Below, piece after piece: positions 13,000 through 26,862 of a stretch of 64,000 bases of DNA. This DNA is from Hedera helix (taxonomy: Eukaryota; Streptophyta; Magnoliopsida; Apiales; Araliaceae). The notes beneath the pieces were generated by a model. It ran no database searches. It worked only from the letters and a program-made list of their open reading frames with translations, and was not told where the DNA came from. Numbering within the stretch: position 1 is the stretch's first letter; every line of letters starts with the position of its first letter. Location: positions 25,739,797 through 25,803,796 of the forward strand of contig OX359278.1 of assembly GCA_947179155.2 (NCBI GenBank). The letters run 5' to 3'. A program made the translations under genes and the position numbers.

Positions 13000-13011
13000 T
13001 GGCGACTCTGG
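13000..13011 (+). other. Primer-binding site after the Tat/Ogre-like LTR
   Basis: TGGCGACTCTGG follows the LTR by two bases. TGGCGACTCTG is the common PBS start in Tat/Ogre elements, from memory complementary to a tRNA-Arg. It implies that a second internal region once followed; only about 150 bp remains before the minus-strand Athila-like sequence. Confidence 0.75.
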
Positions 13012-13180
13012 TCAATTGGCTCATCATAAAATCAATCTTTCAAACCCCGTCGACACTCAAGCATAACCCTTTTCAAAATCACATCTCAATCCAAAGGCTA
13101 AAATTGGAAAGGGCATAATATAAAAAACGAAACGACTTTCTCGGCGTCGACATGTCCAACCAGAGACTGTGATGTGGTTC
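13012..13180 (+). mobile_element. Truncated 5' leader of the second Tat/Ogre body
   Basis: Non-coding sequence after the PBS, cut off where the minus-strand Athila-like protease region begins. No direct repeat was found at the junction, so a deletion or rearrangement is more likely than a clean insertion. Confidence 0.5.
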
Positions 13181-13184
13181 CTCA

Positions 13185-15696
13185 AAACTCTAAGTAATTT
13201 AATTCCACAGTGGGAGCCTGCACAATGGAAGGTAACAATTTTTGATGAGTCACAGGTAATTTAACAAATGAGACAGCATACTTATCTGAAATCTTCGGTA
13301 AAGAATGTAATGCAGCTATTGTGTCCTTTAATTCTGAAGTTTGTTCAATCTCTTCTTCTTGTTCTAGCTCCAAACTATCTGCGATAGCAGCCTCCAAGGT
13401 TTCCTTATGTATTTGGTTGAAGAATTTCTGCACCAAAGAATTAATGATATTAATAGCAAAAACAGAATTAACATCACTAGGGTACCTCATAGCCTCGTAA
13501 ATATTGAACTGAATTTTTTTACCGTCAAACAACATGGTCAAGGTCTCATTATGCACATCAATCATTATTCTCGCTGTTTTTAGAAATGGTCTCCTTAACA
13601 GTATATGAGCAGGGTTTGGAGATGTATCATCCTCCATATCCACAATATAAAAATCTGCAGGAAATATAAGCTCATTGACCTGCACCAACACATCCTCAAT
13701 CACCCCTTTAGGGTAAGTATTAGTACGGTCAGCCACTTGAATAATAACACCGGTATTCTTTAAAGGTCCTAGATTTAGAGAAGCGTAAATAGACAATGGC
13801 ATAACGTTATCCTAAATCTAACATAGCCTTTTCAAATCTGGTATTACCTATCTTGCAGGGAATTGTGAACATACTTGGATCCTTACATTTAGGGGTCATT
13901 TTTCTTTGAAGGACTGCTGATACATTTTCTCCAACAGACACTTTTTCATCGTCTTTTAATTTCCTCTTATTAGTGCATAATTGTTTCAAAAATTTGGCGT
14001 ACCTTGGAACTTGCTTGATTGTGTCTAATAGAGGAATATTCACCTCTACCTTCCTGAAGGTCTCTAGAATCTCCTTCTCTTGCTCATCCTTCTTTGAAGT
14101 TCTACGATTCCTGGGAGGAAAAGGTAAAATATTAGACTTAAGCTGAATAGGAGGGTTAGGGATTACCTTCGAAATTTCTGCTTCTTCCTTAGCCTTATCC
14201 TCATCAAATTCAACAGTAGCCCTTGGTGTGTCCAACTGTGTTCCACTCCTTAACGTAATAGCACTTGCATTTTCTCTAAGATTTATAACGGTTTGTGAAG
14301 GTAACTTTCCTGAGCCTTGAGAATCCAATCGACCAACGGTTGTAGCCAACTGACTTATCTGACTCTCTAGATTATGAATGGAAGCCCTTGTATCTTGTTG
14401 AAACTGTTGGGTTTGGTTCATAAAGGCTTTGAACATATCCTCCAAAGATGTCCCAGAATTTGCAGGTGTTACTTGTCGAGATGGGTACTGTTGTTGAGCT
14501 GGTTGAAAACCTTGTTGCCTATTCGGAAAGGCATTTTGTTATGGTGGTCTATTTCCTCCACAGCTCATATTAGGATGATCTCGTCATCCTGGATTGTATG
14601 TGTTGGCATACGGATCATATCGGCGTTGAGGTTGTCCTTGAAAATTACCCACTGCATTGGCTTGTTGCATACTGTTATCATCTTATAGTGTTGGACAAGT
14701 ATCTGTAGTATGATCTGTCAACAAGCAAATCCCACAAGCTTTTGCAGTTGGCATATTTCCTGTAGTCATCTGACGAACCATAGCAGTTAAGTCTGAGATT
14801 TGTTATTCCATATTGCTTGAACCAACCTCATTCACCCTCTTTGGTGCATGGTCTATCCTAGTTCCATACTGTTGTGAATTAGCTGCTATGTTTATAATTA
14901 AATTCTTCGCAGCCTCTGGAGTCTTATCGACTAATGCTCCTCCACTTGGAGCATCGAGCATACTCCTATCCATTGGTAGCAATCTCTCATAGAAGTACTA
15001 AATGAGGTGTTGATCATCAATTTGGTGTGGTGGACAACTCGAGCATAACTTCTTGAATCTTTTCCAATACTCGTAAAGAGTTTCTCCACTGAACTGTGTG
15101 ATGGCGCATATCTCCTTCCTTATGTTGGCGACTCTTGAAGCAGAAAAATACTTCTCCAAGAATAGCCTTTTCGTATCATTCCACGATTGTATCGAACCGG
15201 AGGGAAGATAATACAACCAATCATTTGTTAAGTCTGCCAAGGAGAATGGGAATGCTCGAAGCTTAATCTACTCTTCGGTTACTCCTTGTGGCTTCATGGT
15301 AGAGCATACCACATGGAACTCTTTTAGATGCTTGTATGGATCTTCACCTGTAAGACCACGGAAGGTAGGCAAAAGATGGATTAGTCCATATTTAAGTTCA
15401 AAAGCCACATCTAAAGTAGGATACTCTATGCATAATGGTTGTTGGTGTAAATTAGTAGTAGACAACTTCCTCAAAGTCCTATTATTAGGGCCAGCCATTT
15501 TTTCTTCTTCGGAATCACTTGATGAACTATTTGACAGTAGTTCAAGTGCTACGTTGAGGCCCGGTGATGGAACAAAAACTTCTTCAAAGTCTGCGGTTGT
15601 TCTTCTAAATTGATGAGTCTTTTTCCTTATCCTTTTTGTAGTCTTCTCTATTTCTGGACCAAAATTCAATTCACTAGATTGAGAGGATTGAGTCAT
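13185..15696 (-). pseudogene. Athila-like gag-protease, minus strand, 3'-truncated
   Basis: Gag begins at 15696 with a Ser/Lys-rich leader and an internal MAGPNNRTL. A retrotransposon Gag domain follows (GEDPYKHLKEFH, WLYYLPSGSI, LFLEKYFSASR), then a degenerate knuckle CGIC near 14730, a Gln-rich linker, and an aspartic protease core around 13800 (IPCKIGNTRFEKAMLDLG; later LLRRPFLKTAR). Several stops interrupt it, among them near 15268, 14998 and 13803. The frame ends at about 13185, where homology to retroelement stops. RT, RNase H and integrase are absent. The nearest relative here is 40088-42161. Confidence 0.85.
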
Positions 15697-15740
15697 ACAC
15701 TACAAAGAAAACAAAGAATAAATAAAAATAATTAAACACT

Positions 15741-15757
15741 CTTCGGCGAGGGCGCCA
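15741..15757 (-). other. Degenerate PBS of the minus-strand Athila-like element
   Basis: The minus strand reads TGGCGCCCTCGCCGAAG just inside the LTR. It resembles the tRNA-Asp PBS TGGCGCCGTTGCCGGGG with several mismatches. Unlike the PBS at 39914, no extended tRNA match is visible. Confidence 0.65.
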
Positions 15758-15765
15758 AAATTTGG

Positions 15766-17396
<1,631 letters not shown>

Positions 17397-18950
17397 TGGG
17401 CCTTATTGTCTTAAAGATATGCTTCTTATTGCTCTGAGATCTTTATTGAGCTTTATGTTCTTTGGAGTAGAGATACATGATCTGGTTAAGCTTTTACAGA
17501 TGTTTTCTTATCATAGAGGACTGCTCTATGAACTTCAGGTGTTAGCTCTGTTATATCATAGAGGATTGCTCTACGAACTTCAGTTGATTTCTCTGCTGCA
17601 TAGTGCGCTTGGGTCAGTCCCCTGATATTTCTGACTTTGAGCTTTTGGCAGAAGCTCTTCTGACACATCGATGTAGATAGTTATTTTCAACGAAGTTGCT
17701 TCTGTCTTAGTACAGGAGAAGAGTCAAACGATGATTTAGGCTTGAATCGTAGTGTTGCTCAAAGGGTCTCTTGCTTTTACTTAACTCTACGATTGCCCTC
17801 GCTTCAGTGATTTCTCAGTGATAAGACAATTTTCCTTGAGGAAGTAGAGTTTTACTTTACGTCTACTCTACGTCTACTCTGTTGGTCGTAGAGTCCGTTC
17901 TACGCTTGGGCTTCTTCCTTGGTCGTAGAGTTTTCTTGGAATTGGATCGTAGAGTCCGTTCTACAAGCGGTCTTAGTCGTCCAGTCTTCTTTGAGTGAAG
18001 TCATAGAGTCCACTCTACGACTTTGTCAATGGTCCAAGTCGTAGTGCACTTGTAGAGTGAAGTCGTAATGTAATTGTAGAGTTATGATTTGAACTGCTCT
18101 ACGATCTCTGTTAGGACTGAAACCTTTAGATGTACTCAGAGATCTTCTCTTAGTTTGATTGACGGCTCAATGATAGGCTTCTGATGATTTTCATGAGGAT
18201 TGTTGTTTCGACTCTGAATGCTTATGTAGATGTTATCTTTTGATTCTACTTGGTTCGTAGACTATCTTATGGAAATCTTATAGTGACTGACTATATTGAC
18301 TCTACAAACCCAAGCTAGCTTTATAGTGCCGAGACAACTCTACGTTCTGCCGAGATGACTCTTTGATCTACCGAGCCTTACTCTATGTTTTCCTGGCAGA
18401 TTCTACGATCTTCCTCTTGAGTGTTTGCATAAGACTTCTTTCTGAATGACTCTTCTCTTCTCAATCAGTCTTTCTGATGGAGTTGGTGCTTGGATCTTCT
18501 GTTTGCTTGCCAATCGTTCAGGAGATTCATTCTGCTAATCTTCAGGTAGACTGCTATCTGATTCTGCCTTATAAGTGTTAGCGCATGTTGATGACCTGCA
18601 GACACTGCGATCCCAAGTGTAGTCTACAATATTTGCTTTGACTTTCTTGCCAGACTACTATTCTTTGATGTTGTTCTTTTCGATCGTTCAGTCCTATCTA
18701 TTACAGCTTAAATTCAACCTAACAGATTTGAACTTTCTTATTCATAGTTCTTGTACATTGTAATCTTTTGAAGGACTTTACAAAGCTATTTATTCATATC
18801 AGATCAACCTAACAATTTTGATATTTTCAATCTAAGTCCTTTGAACATAATGTCTATAATCTATTAAGGACTTTATAGCTTTCATCAATGCAGACATATT
18901 TGCATATTGATTCATTTATCTTTCATTTAATCACATCATCAAATCTTATA
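17397..18950 (-). repeat. SIRE-like LTR fragment
   Basis: Non-coding sequence rich in TCGTAGAGT and CTCTACGA. It shares GATCAACCTAACAA...TTTTGAT and AAGGACTTTATAG, in the same order, with 59320-59395, which sits next to a SIRE-type CATCATCAAA sequence. It is therefore a related LTR fragment on the minus strand. The left edge touches the Athila-like LTR; the right edge is not resolved. Confidence 0.5.
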
Positions 18951-21900
18951 AAATAGGAATAACATTTACATGCATATTCCAAACAAGATATAGTGTTTGT
19001 ATAAAACACAGATGCGTATTAAGTAATAACATTTTTTCTCAAAAAACGTGTTTGAAAATAGGATGAAATAGGGATAAGACAATTTTTTTTGATTTTTTGG
19101 TCGTTTAACTATTTTTTGAGAAATGGTCGTCAAAACACTATTCACCAAAAAACGTGTCAAGTCTTTTGGACTTTTCACTTCACATAATAGTATTTATACG
19201 GAACAAAACTCAGTAATATCTGACTTTTAAATCAGTAAAGGTCAATTAAACCGGATGACTTAGAAATGAACCGAGTTAGATGTAACTAGGTTAGATACCT
19301 AACCAGGACCTAAACCTAGTTACAAACTAACCAAGCTAGTAAACTAATTACCCTAAGATTTAACTATCCTAGTTGACATAAAACTAAGTTAATGATAATC
19401 AGTTGATGTAAAACTAGATTAGATGAAATCTAGTTAGAATGAAACTAGGTTAGAAGAAACCTAGTTTGAATCGAACTAGGTTAGGAGTAACTAAGTTACT
19501 ATCTAACCTAATTAGGAACTAACCAAACTAAATCCTAACTAAGTCTTAGTAAACCTAGTTAGGATTAAGGCTAATCAAACTTAAGATTAACCTAAGAAAA
19601 AAGTTAAACTAATTGGTTAATTAAATACCTAATCAACCAATCATGTTCCTAGCTTTATTCTTGATTAAACTAAGCATGCACTAAGCTTGTGAAAGGACCA
19701 TAATACCCCTAAATATCCTGCCACTTTAGGAGAGGAAGAAGAAAAGTTTGTTTTCTTTACCTTTTGTCCAAAGGAAGAAGCAATGTTGTTGACTCTTTGC
19801 TAAATATTTTGGAGTAATGATTAACCATTAAATGAAGCATTAAATGACCATTAATGGAGCCTAAAAATCCTGCCATTCAAAGAGAAGGAGAAGCAAAGTT
19901 TGCTACTTCCTTGTTAAGATATTTTATGTCTTAATGACCATTTTACCTTAACCTTGGTTTTTCTATAAATAGCAAGGTAGTTCATTCATTAAGTTCATCA
20001 TCTTCCAAAGCTTAAATCCAAGTATCAAAGCTATACACAATATTAAGAGTGAGTACTTGAGAGTTGATTGTAAAGAAATAATTAAAGCTTGCAATTTCAA
20101 AAGGTACAAACCTTAGTCGTTATTATGTTCGTTTATTTCTTAATTTAAAGCTCAAGAATGTGAATTGTAGCTATGTACGATTGTCGTTCTCCGCGTTCTT
20201 CACGTGTTCTTGAGCATTTCTTTATTTTATAGTAGTTATAATGTCGAATTTTAATTCATAGTTTAAAAACTCAAGAACGCAAGCCGTAACCATGTACGAT
20301 TGTCGTTCTCCGTGTTATTAAGCAATAGTTATAAAGTGTTATAATCAATTATACAAGCCGTTATAATGACCAAATTATTTCAAATATAAAATGTCATAAT
20401 CACATATGTAAGCAGTCATAATGTTCAAATTATTTTAAGTATGAAATCCAAAAGCTTATGAACATAAGTCGAAGCCATGTACGATTTTTCGTACTTCGTG
20501 TTCTTCGTGTGTTCTTAAGTAAAAATCATGAATCTTTCTATGAGAAGGTTTATCATTTGTTATTTTTATGTTATAAAATATTATTGAGTCTTATAACGTG
20601 ATATCTTAACCAATTAAAGCTAGTAGTACCATGTTTCACATGGTTAACCCTAAAAATGTTGATTAAAGTAAGCTTACTGACTGTTTTAGCCAATTTCCAA
20701 AAATTTAAATTTAGAATCTTCTTTAGCAACCTAAAAGGAAGTAGTAAATCATGAAATTATAATGAATTTAGACTCAAGAATCACTTCAAAATATTTTCGT
20801 ATAACAAAATTAAAATAGTTACCATAAAAGAGGTCAAAACTGAAAATTTAAAAGGACCATTCGGGTATTAGGGCTTAAAATAATGATTTTGAGTTCGTTA
20901 CATAACCAAATGATTCCACTAATAAACATAGTCTAGTTAAGGTATAAAGACTCGTATAAAAAAAAAATGATAAACTAACATTCGGGTACGCGTAACCCTT
21001 TATGTAGACGTTTAACGATTTACCGAAAAATCCTGAAGTTAGTTTTCAAGGCAAGTCTTCTAAACCTTATTCAAATTATTATGTACAAGTATTCTATCTT
21101 TTATTTGTTATGTGATAGATGTTATGTCAACTGATGTTTGCAAGCCTTCTAACTGTTATGTTTACGAGTTATGAACATGATTTATACATTTTATGTGACA
21201 ACGTGATATAAATTGTTAGAATGTGAGTTATAAGTGATATTAAATTGAGAAGTATGTTGGGTCAAGACATGTTAAAGTTTATCTGAATGCATAAATTGTG
21301 TAAGTGCTATTTGTTAGACTTGCTGAGCCGTTGTGCTTATTCTTGCGAATAAAATTTTATTTGCAGCTAAAGAAGAATGATAAGAAGTTCATGAACGTAA
21401 ATAAGAAACGTAGATTAGGTTTTATGTTTTATTTACTTGTATTTGTATAAAGTCATAATGACTGTTGTGATACAAACAAGCAAGCCATATAACTAAATGT
21501 TATGAAATGATATTGTTATATTATTATCAAATATTGTTATGTCTTTACTTTGATATAACTTAGAATTGTTTAAAAAATTATAAATCTGAGTAAATGTATT
21601 GGTAATATGGACTGATCATGTTATGTCGATACTCTGAACTTCAAATAGATAGTAAGACATTAATACAATGTTGATAATGAACTACTTATCAAAATGACGA
21701 TGGTAAATAATATTTGTGAGTACTGTAAGCATCCGAGACATGACTAATCAATGTGAAATGGTCAAATTTATTGTTAGGTTCCTCAGACCAAAGTACTAGC
21801 TTGTTATTACTATTCTAAATGCCAAATAAGTAAGAATGTTGATATGAAGAGATATCGCAATAACTATATGTAATCAAGTGAGGGTTTTTATAGTAGTTTG

Positions 21901-22327
21901 GAATGTACTGTATGGAAAGAGAATATTGCACTGGACAAAGACACAAGCATTTGTCACGGATAAATATGCAAACATTTTTTGCGAATGAAGATACAAACAT
22001 TCATCACGAGATTCTCTATTCCGAAGAACCGTCCTAATTGTTTAATGTCGTGAATCTTAAATATGTAAAATTATATAATATCTAAATCATAAGGTTAAAA
22101 TTTGACTGGCATATATGATGATATCCATGTATACTAATGAACTACAAGTTGATACTTGGATGAGATCAAGATTAAGTTAAGATCCAGGGACGAAGTAAAA
22201 GAATTTTATAGTTTGTAATAGACCAATTCAACTAATATGATTATGAGGTCATTGGTTAAGTCAGTAGATGTATGAAGTTAATGCATAAGGTCCGCCGTAG
22301 CTAGTACGAAAATTTTGGGGCGTGACA
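18951..22327 (+). repeat. Long chromovirus-type LTR, plus strand
   Basis: Ends with GGGGCGTGACA at 22327, an ending seen in plant chromovirus-type Gypsy LTRs. A TATA box CTATAAATAG lies at about 19962, preceded by a stretch full of AACCTAGTT/AACTAGGTT (19270-19620). A CTGAGCCGTTGTGCTTATTC block and TTTGCAG occur at 21325-21366, much like the same place in such LTRs. Three related blocks around ATGTACGATTGTCGTTCTCC lie at 20150-20520. No open gene is present. The start is not defined, so the left limit is approximate. Confidence 0.5.
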
Positions 22328-22531
22328 GTAATTAACGATGAAAGATGTGCTACTAATTCATTTTTGAGAATTTGGAAGTACGAGGGATGCCAAAATTTTA
22401 TGGAAGTGTGGATTTTTACATATTTTGTGGGGAATTTGGAATGAAAGTAATGCCAAGTTACTTAAAGAAAGTTGCTTATCTTTAAAAATATTGAATGATA
22501 TGGTTATTTTTATTACGTCTCTTTGGGTATT
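22328..22531. other. Unassigned spacer between LTRs
   Basis: About 200 bp between the chromovirus-type LTR end and the Athila-like LTR start. No gene, PBS or repeat was recognised. Confidence 0.4.
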
Positions 22532-24250
22532 TGATAGGGTTAATTTATACGATATTTTTATTCTCTAATACTTAGTTTTTATATTTATTGTGTGCTTAAA
22601 TGTTTAATTATTTAGCTTATTTTGGTTTTAATAGGTTTTATAGGGTTTTAGTTAATTTATGTTAATTTAGGTAATTTTATAGTATTTTTATATTTATTTT
22701 TATTTATGTGTTTTTATTTATTTTTTAGTGTTTTAGGTGTTTTATTTATTATTATGCATTTTTATTATTTTTAGTAATTTTATATTATTTTTAATTAATT
22801 TATATTTATTTTTGTAGGAAAATTAAAAGCTGAGGGCATTTCTGTAAAATCTGCAAAGACCGGGGGTAAATTTGTAATTCTGCAAGAGACCGGTGGCAAA
22901 ATCGTAATAAAGCAGATTCTTGGGGGCTTGATTGTAAATATCCAGGCGGTGGCAATTCTGTAAATAATGAGAAGTTACTCGCGCAATGCGCGCTAGAAGA
23001 TTAGCTGGCGAGAAACGAAACGACGCCGTTTTTGGCTAGGGAAGGCAAAGCAGTTCGCGCAATGCGCGGCCGCGGACGTTGGCACAGGCACGTGTATTAT
23101 ACGCGCTAACGGTAAAAAAAGAAAAAAACGGCTGGCGGACACGTGGCGGCTGGCGGCAGTTTCTCTTTCTCTCTCCGCGAGGATTTTCCTTTTCCTTCCT
23201 TATTTTGGATTTCCTACACTGCAATACAACAAATCAGTAGAATAAAAGTCCAATTTTAATTTGAAAAAGGAAGTAATAAATCTTTATTTTATTTTTAATA
23301 TTTTATTTAGAATTCCAACTAGGGTTAGGAAAATAATTATTTTACTTTTCTTTTATTTTTAATTGTAAATCCTATTAGGGTTTGGACAAGTTAGGAGGTT
23401 TATGGAGCCTATAAATAGAGGGCTTGAGACACATTGTAAGAGACAATTTTCCTTAGAATAAAAATTCTCTCTTCTATTATTTAGTGTTCTCTATTATTAT
23501 GAGTAGTTAATTTATTTTTCTTGGTTTAAGTGATTGAAGCCATCAAGATTTATACACTGTGAGATCTAATTTATTTTAATTGTTCAATTTATATTTTGAT
23601 TATTGAATATTCTTCTATGCTTAATTTTATGATTAATTTGTTTAATTGCTAGGAGTACTACTAGTTTATTATTCACATTAATCTACTGCTATTTGTGAAG
23701 CAACTAAGTTTAATAATTGTTTTGCAGATCAAAAGATTATTTTATCTTAGGAAGAATATTTATCTAAATTAAATGCAAACACGTGGCTTGTGTTGTTTAG
23801 TTCAACGATCTCTCTAATTCTTTATGCTGCTATTAAATTAAATCTTTAGCACGTGCCGGGGGTTGTTTAATAGTAAGGGTATTTAGACCACGTGGCTCTA
23901 CTTATCTAAAATTAAGGAGAGAGGAGAAAAATTATTCCACCTGCGAGTAGTTCTTTCTACGGTGAATCTTCAAAATATTAATTGAGTTATTCTTGCATCA
24001 GTGATCAGTTGTAAATTCTTGATGGTGGATGTTAACTTAAACCAAGGCTTTTTATTTTTATTTATTTCTTGCATAATTATTTTAATTAGTTTTATTTAAA
24101 TTATTTCTTTAATTACAAAACCCCCTAACTTTTGTTTGCGAAAACATAAAATTAAATTAATCATTCTCTGTGGGATCGACTCTTACTTGCACTACTACAT
24201 ATTTATTTTTCCAAAGTAAGATTTTATTTTTGGGTGCTTGCGACATCACA
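22532..24250 (+). repeat. Athila-like LTR without a body (solo or truncated)
   Basis: Starts TGATAGGGTTAATTTATACG and ends CGACATCACA, clearly homologous along its length to 38277-39905 and 54265-55884. It has the CGCGCAATGCGCG motif at about 22979 and 23054, a TATA-type CCTATAAATAG at about 23409 and repeated GGCAAA...TGTAA phrases (22835-22960). No matching internal sequence or second LTR adjoins it. Flanks GTATT and CCACT do not match, so a clean solo LTR is not proved. Confidence 0.8.
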
Positions 24251-26071
24251 CCACTTCTGCTATGGGGACGTTTAGAGATAACTCTGTAATTGATTTATGT
24301 ATAGTCTGGAGGGTTGTACTTTTTTAAGTGCTATTCTGTTTTTATTTTTTTAATTTGCTGAGGGTCAACTTCCTCAGTTGAAATTCTTAGGGACAAATAT
24401 TAGAAGACTTCCAATTTACATAACTAGAGTAACGCTATAAACGAAGTTATGAGGCAACTGTAGTATCCTATGAGTAGTCCCAATAACCACCACATTCCTA
24501 TGGGGGTTTAAATGAGTGTTTTGTTCATTGAGTTTCGCTTCGTTTATATACAATGCAATGTAAAGATTGAATGACAATGTGGTTGAAGTTTAATGTTAGT
24601 ATTTTACTATGGTTGATAAGTCAATTTTTCTATTTTTGGTTTCACTTTGTTATAAATGTTGTTAGATGGTGATTTGTCTTGTTGTGAAGCATGTATTGAT
24701 AATTTATGCGGTTTGTAACTTTAAGAGTTAAATGCAATTTGCATCTCCTTTGTCCTTATTTTGCACTTTATATTTCACACACTATAAATAAAAACTTTGT
24801 ATTCTATACCTTTAGCACAATGACACATAATACTCTCTGACCAAAAATTGTTAAATGAGTTGATGAAATTAGACTGTTTTGACTCATGCCGTTTTTTCAG
24901 AGGCAAAATAATTTTACTAGTAAAATCATTGGCACATAAAAAGACAGATTAAAATAGGATTAAAATAGATTAATTATGTCAGCTCAGTTAATGATTTTTT
25001 GGCTAATATGTGTTGTGTCAATGTGCTAGAAGTGTGGGATGCGAAGTAGAGTTGAGAAATGGAAACAGAACATTTGTCTTCTTGTTATAATTAGTTATCT
25101 AACGCTCTGGTTTGATGTTTTTGGTGCTAACAATTCATTGGTTGTGTATAGAATTGCATATGTATTGAGAAATATAAAAGGACGATGCTGTCACCATTTG
25201 GTGATGTCATAGTTATTAAAATTACTAAAATCGGGCCGGTTGGTAAAATAGGTTGAATCGGGAATTAGTGCCCAAATCGTTCTGGTTCAGTTAAAAACAA
25301 ATAGATATTTAATTAATTTAACATAATGTGTAACTTTAAATTTTTATCTACTTTAATGGCATGATTGCATTTTATAGAATTTAATGGCCAAATATTGAAA
25401 AAGTATCGAATACAATTAGTTATTTACCCTTTTTACTTCCAAGAATTCAATTACGAAATTATGCCAAGGACCTATAAAATTACTTGAGATAATCAATGAA
25501 TGAAATAACTTAGCATTCGAAGCTTTACAACCATCGTACGTAAACTATTTTCTTAAATCATAATTTTTTTTAATTTAAAGTGTAAAATTTTGCACACATA
25601 GGTGGCCAAATGAAAAATCAGGACAAGAGCCTTCTGCCATCACCAACCAAAAACTTCGGTTAGATTTTTTATTCTAGTTAATTTATGAATTTTTTAAAAT
25701 TTAAATTGTGACGTAAATTTATTTAAATTTTTGAATTAAAATTTATACTTAATAATACTTTTAATTAGTCTACTATAGTAACTATTGCATTTATAAAAAT
25801 CAAATACTTTTGCGTCGTATTAAATTTATAATTTCGTCAATTGATTACAAAAATCAAGCTATTATATATTACAAAATATGTATATCCAATTTTAGAAAGA
25901 ATGTAATATGATTTTATTTGGAAAGTATTTACAATATTTTTAAACTCTTGATTAAACTATTCATTATAACATATACTTTTAGAAAATATCTCTAACTATA
26001 ATGTAATCATATATCACTTACAATTAAAATTCGTTGTCAATGTAAAGTTACATGATTATACTTTAATTGGC

Positions 26072-26102
<31 letters not shown>
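24251..26102. other. AT-rich intergenic sequence
   Basis: No gene, LTR or convincing MITE was recognised. An AT microsatellite occupies about 26079-26104. A short GGGCCGGTTGG...GGTTGAATCGG stretch at 25228-25262 resembles wording found in plant DNA transposons but could not be delimited. Confidence 0.5.
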
Positions 26103-26108
<6 letters not shown>

Positions 26109-26273
26109 GTGCACAGCTGTGTAGTTTTTAAATTTATACAATCTGTCAAAATTACGTCGTTTTTGACAAAAATGAGAGACCATTAGTACCACTAAATTAA
26201 AAATAATATGTCAAAACGACTTAGTTTTGATAGACTCTGTAAATTAAAAAGTTACACAGCTGTGCACATCTAT
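26103..26273. mobile_element. 171-bp MITE with GTGCACAGCTGTGTA inverted ends
   Basis: The ends match as inverted repeats over about 30 bp (GTGCACAGCTGTGTA with TTTTTAA-TTTA behind it). It is set in TA microsatellite sequence, so a TA duplication cannot be told from the background. There is no coding capacity. The internal part carries AAACGAC-type short motifs. The family is not recognised. Confidence 0.7.
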
Positions 26274-26277
26274 TTTT

Positions 26278-26282
<5 letters not shown>

Positions 26283-26315
<33 letters not shown>

Positions 26316-26480
26316 AATATATATATATATACAGTTGTGTAGTGCACAATCATTTATAGTGACAATTTTTTTGAGTTAAGGCGACGGTTCAACCGTCGTC
26401 ATAAATATTTCTGATCTATAACGATGGTTGAACAATCGCTATAACTTAAAAAAAACCGTTATATATATATATATATATAT
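26283..26480. repeat. AT microsatellites and a GACGGTTCAACCGTC hairpin
   Basis: AT runs at about 26283-26312, 26318-26332 and 26461-26480 bracket a near-palindrome GCGACGGTTCAACCGTCGTC at about 26380-26399 and a looser copy ACGATGGTTGAACAATCGCT. Paired hairpins of this wording occur in CACTA-type plant elements, but no CACTA ends were found. Confidence 0.5.
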
Positions 26481-26649
26481 CCCGTTTATTTTCGTGCTTT
26501 GTCCTATTTTGTTCAAAACTTAAAATTCCTCTTATATCGCTATTCGGACTAGCGTGATATTGGCCTAATTACAAAACTTAATCGGTTGAGTAGCAAGGCT
26601 CAATGTCGCCATTCGGAATAGCGAAGTGAAATTAAATTGAATTTTTTTC

Positions 26650-26800
26650 TTTCTCTGCTCGCGGAAAAGGGGCTAGTTAGTCTTGTGTTTATCTTCTCAA
26701 ATTTGAATTTTTTGTATCTTTCCTATGGTTGCGGCAAAGGGGCTACTCAGTCTTGGGTGTATCTTCCCAAACTTTATCTTTATATTTCTTATTTTGGTTT
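26650..26800 (+). repeat. Tandem duplication upstream of the PPR gene
   Basis: Two diverged copies of about 72 bp, anchored by GCGGAAAAGGGGCTAGTTAG and GCGGCAAAGGGGCTACTCAG, each followed by TCTTG.GT.TATCTTC.CAAA. They lie 270-420 bp upstream of the PPR start codon, so they belong to the promoter or 5' UTR of that gene. Confidence 0.7.
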
Positions 26801-26862
26801 TACCAATCCGTTCATCTTCATTCCTCTGACAAGCCCTAATTTTTTTAAGGATTGTCAGGAGA

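Noticed and set aside
22527..24255. A clean solo LTR with target duplication
   Set aside because: The flanks GTATT and CCACT do not match, so solo formation is possible but not shown.
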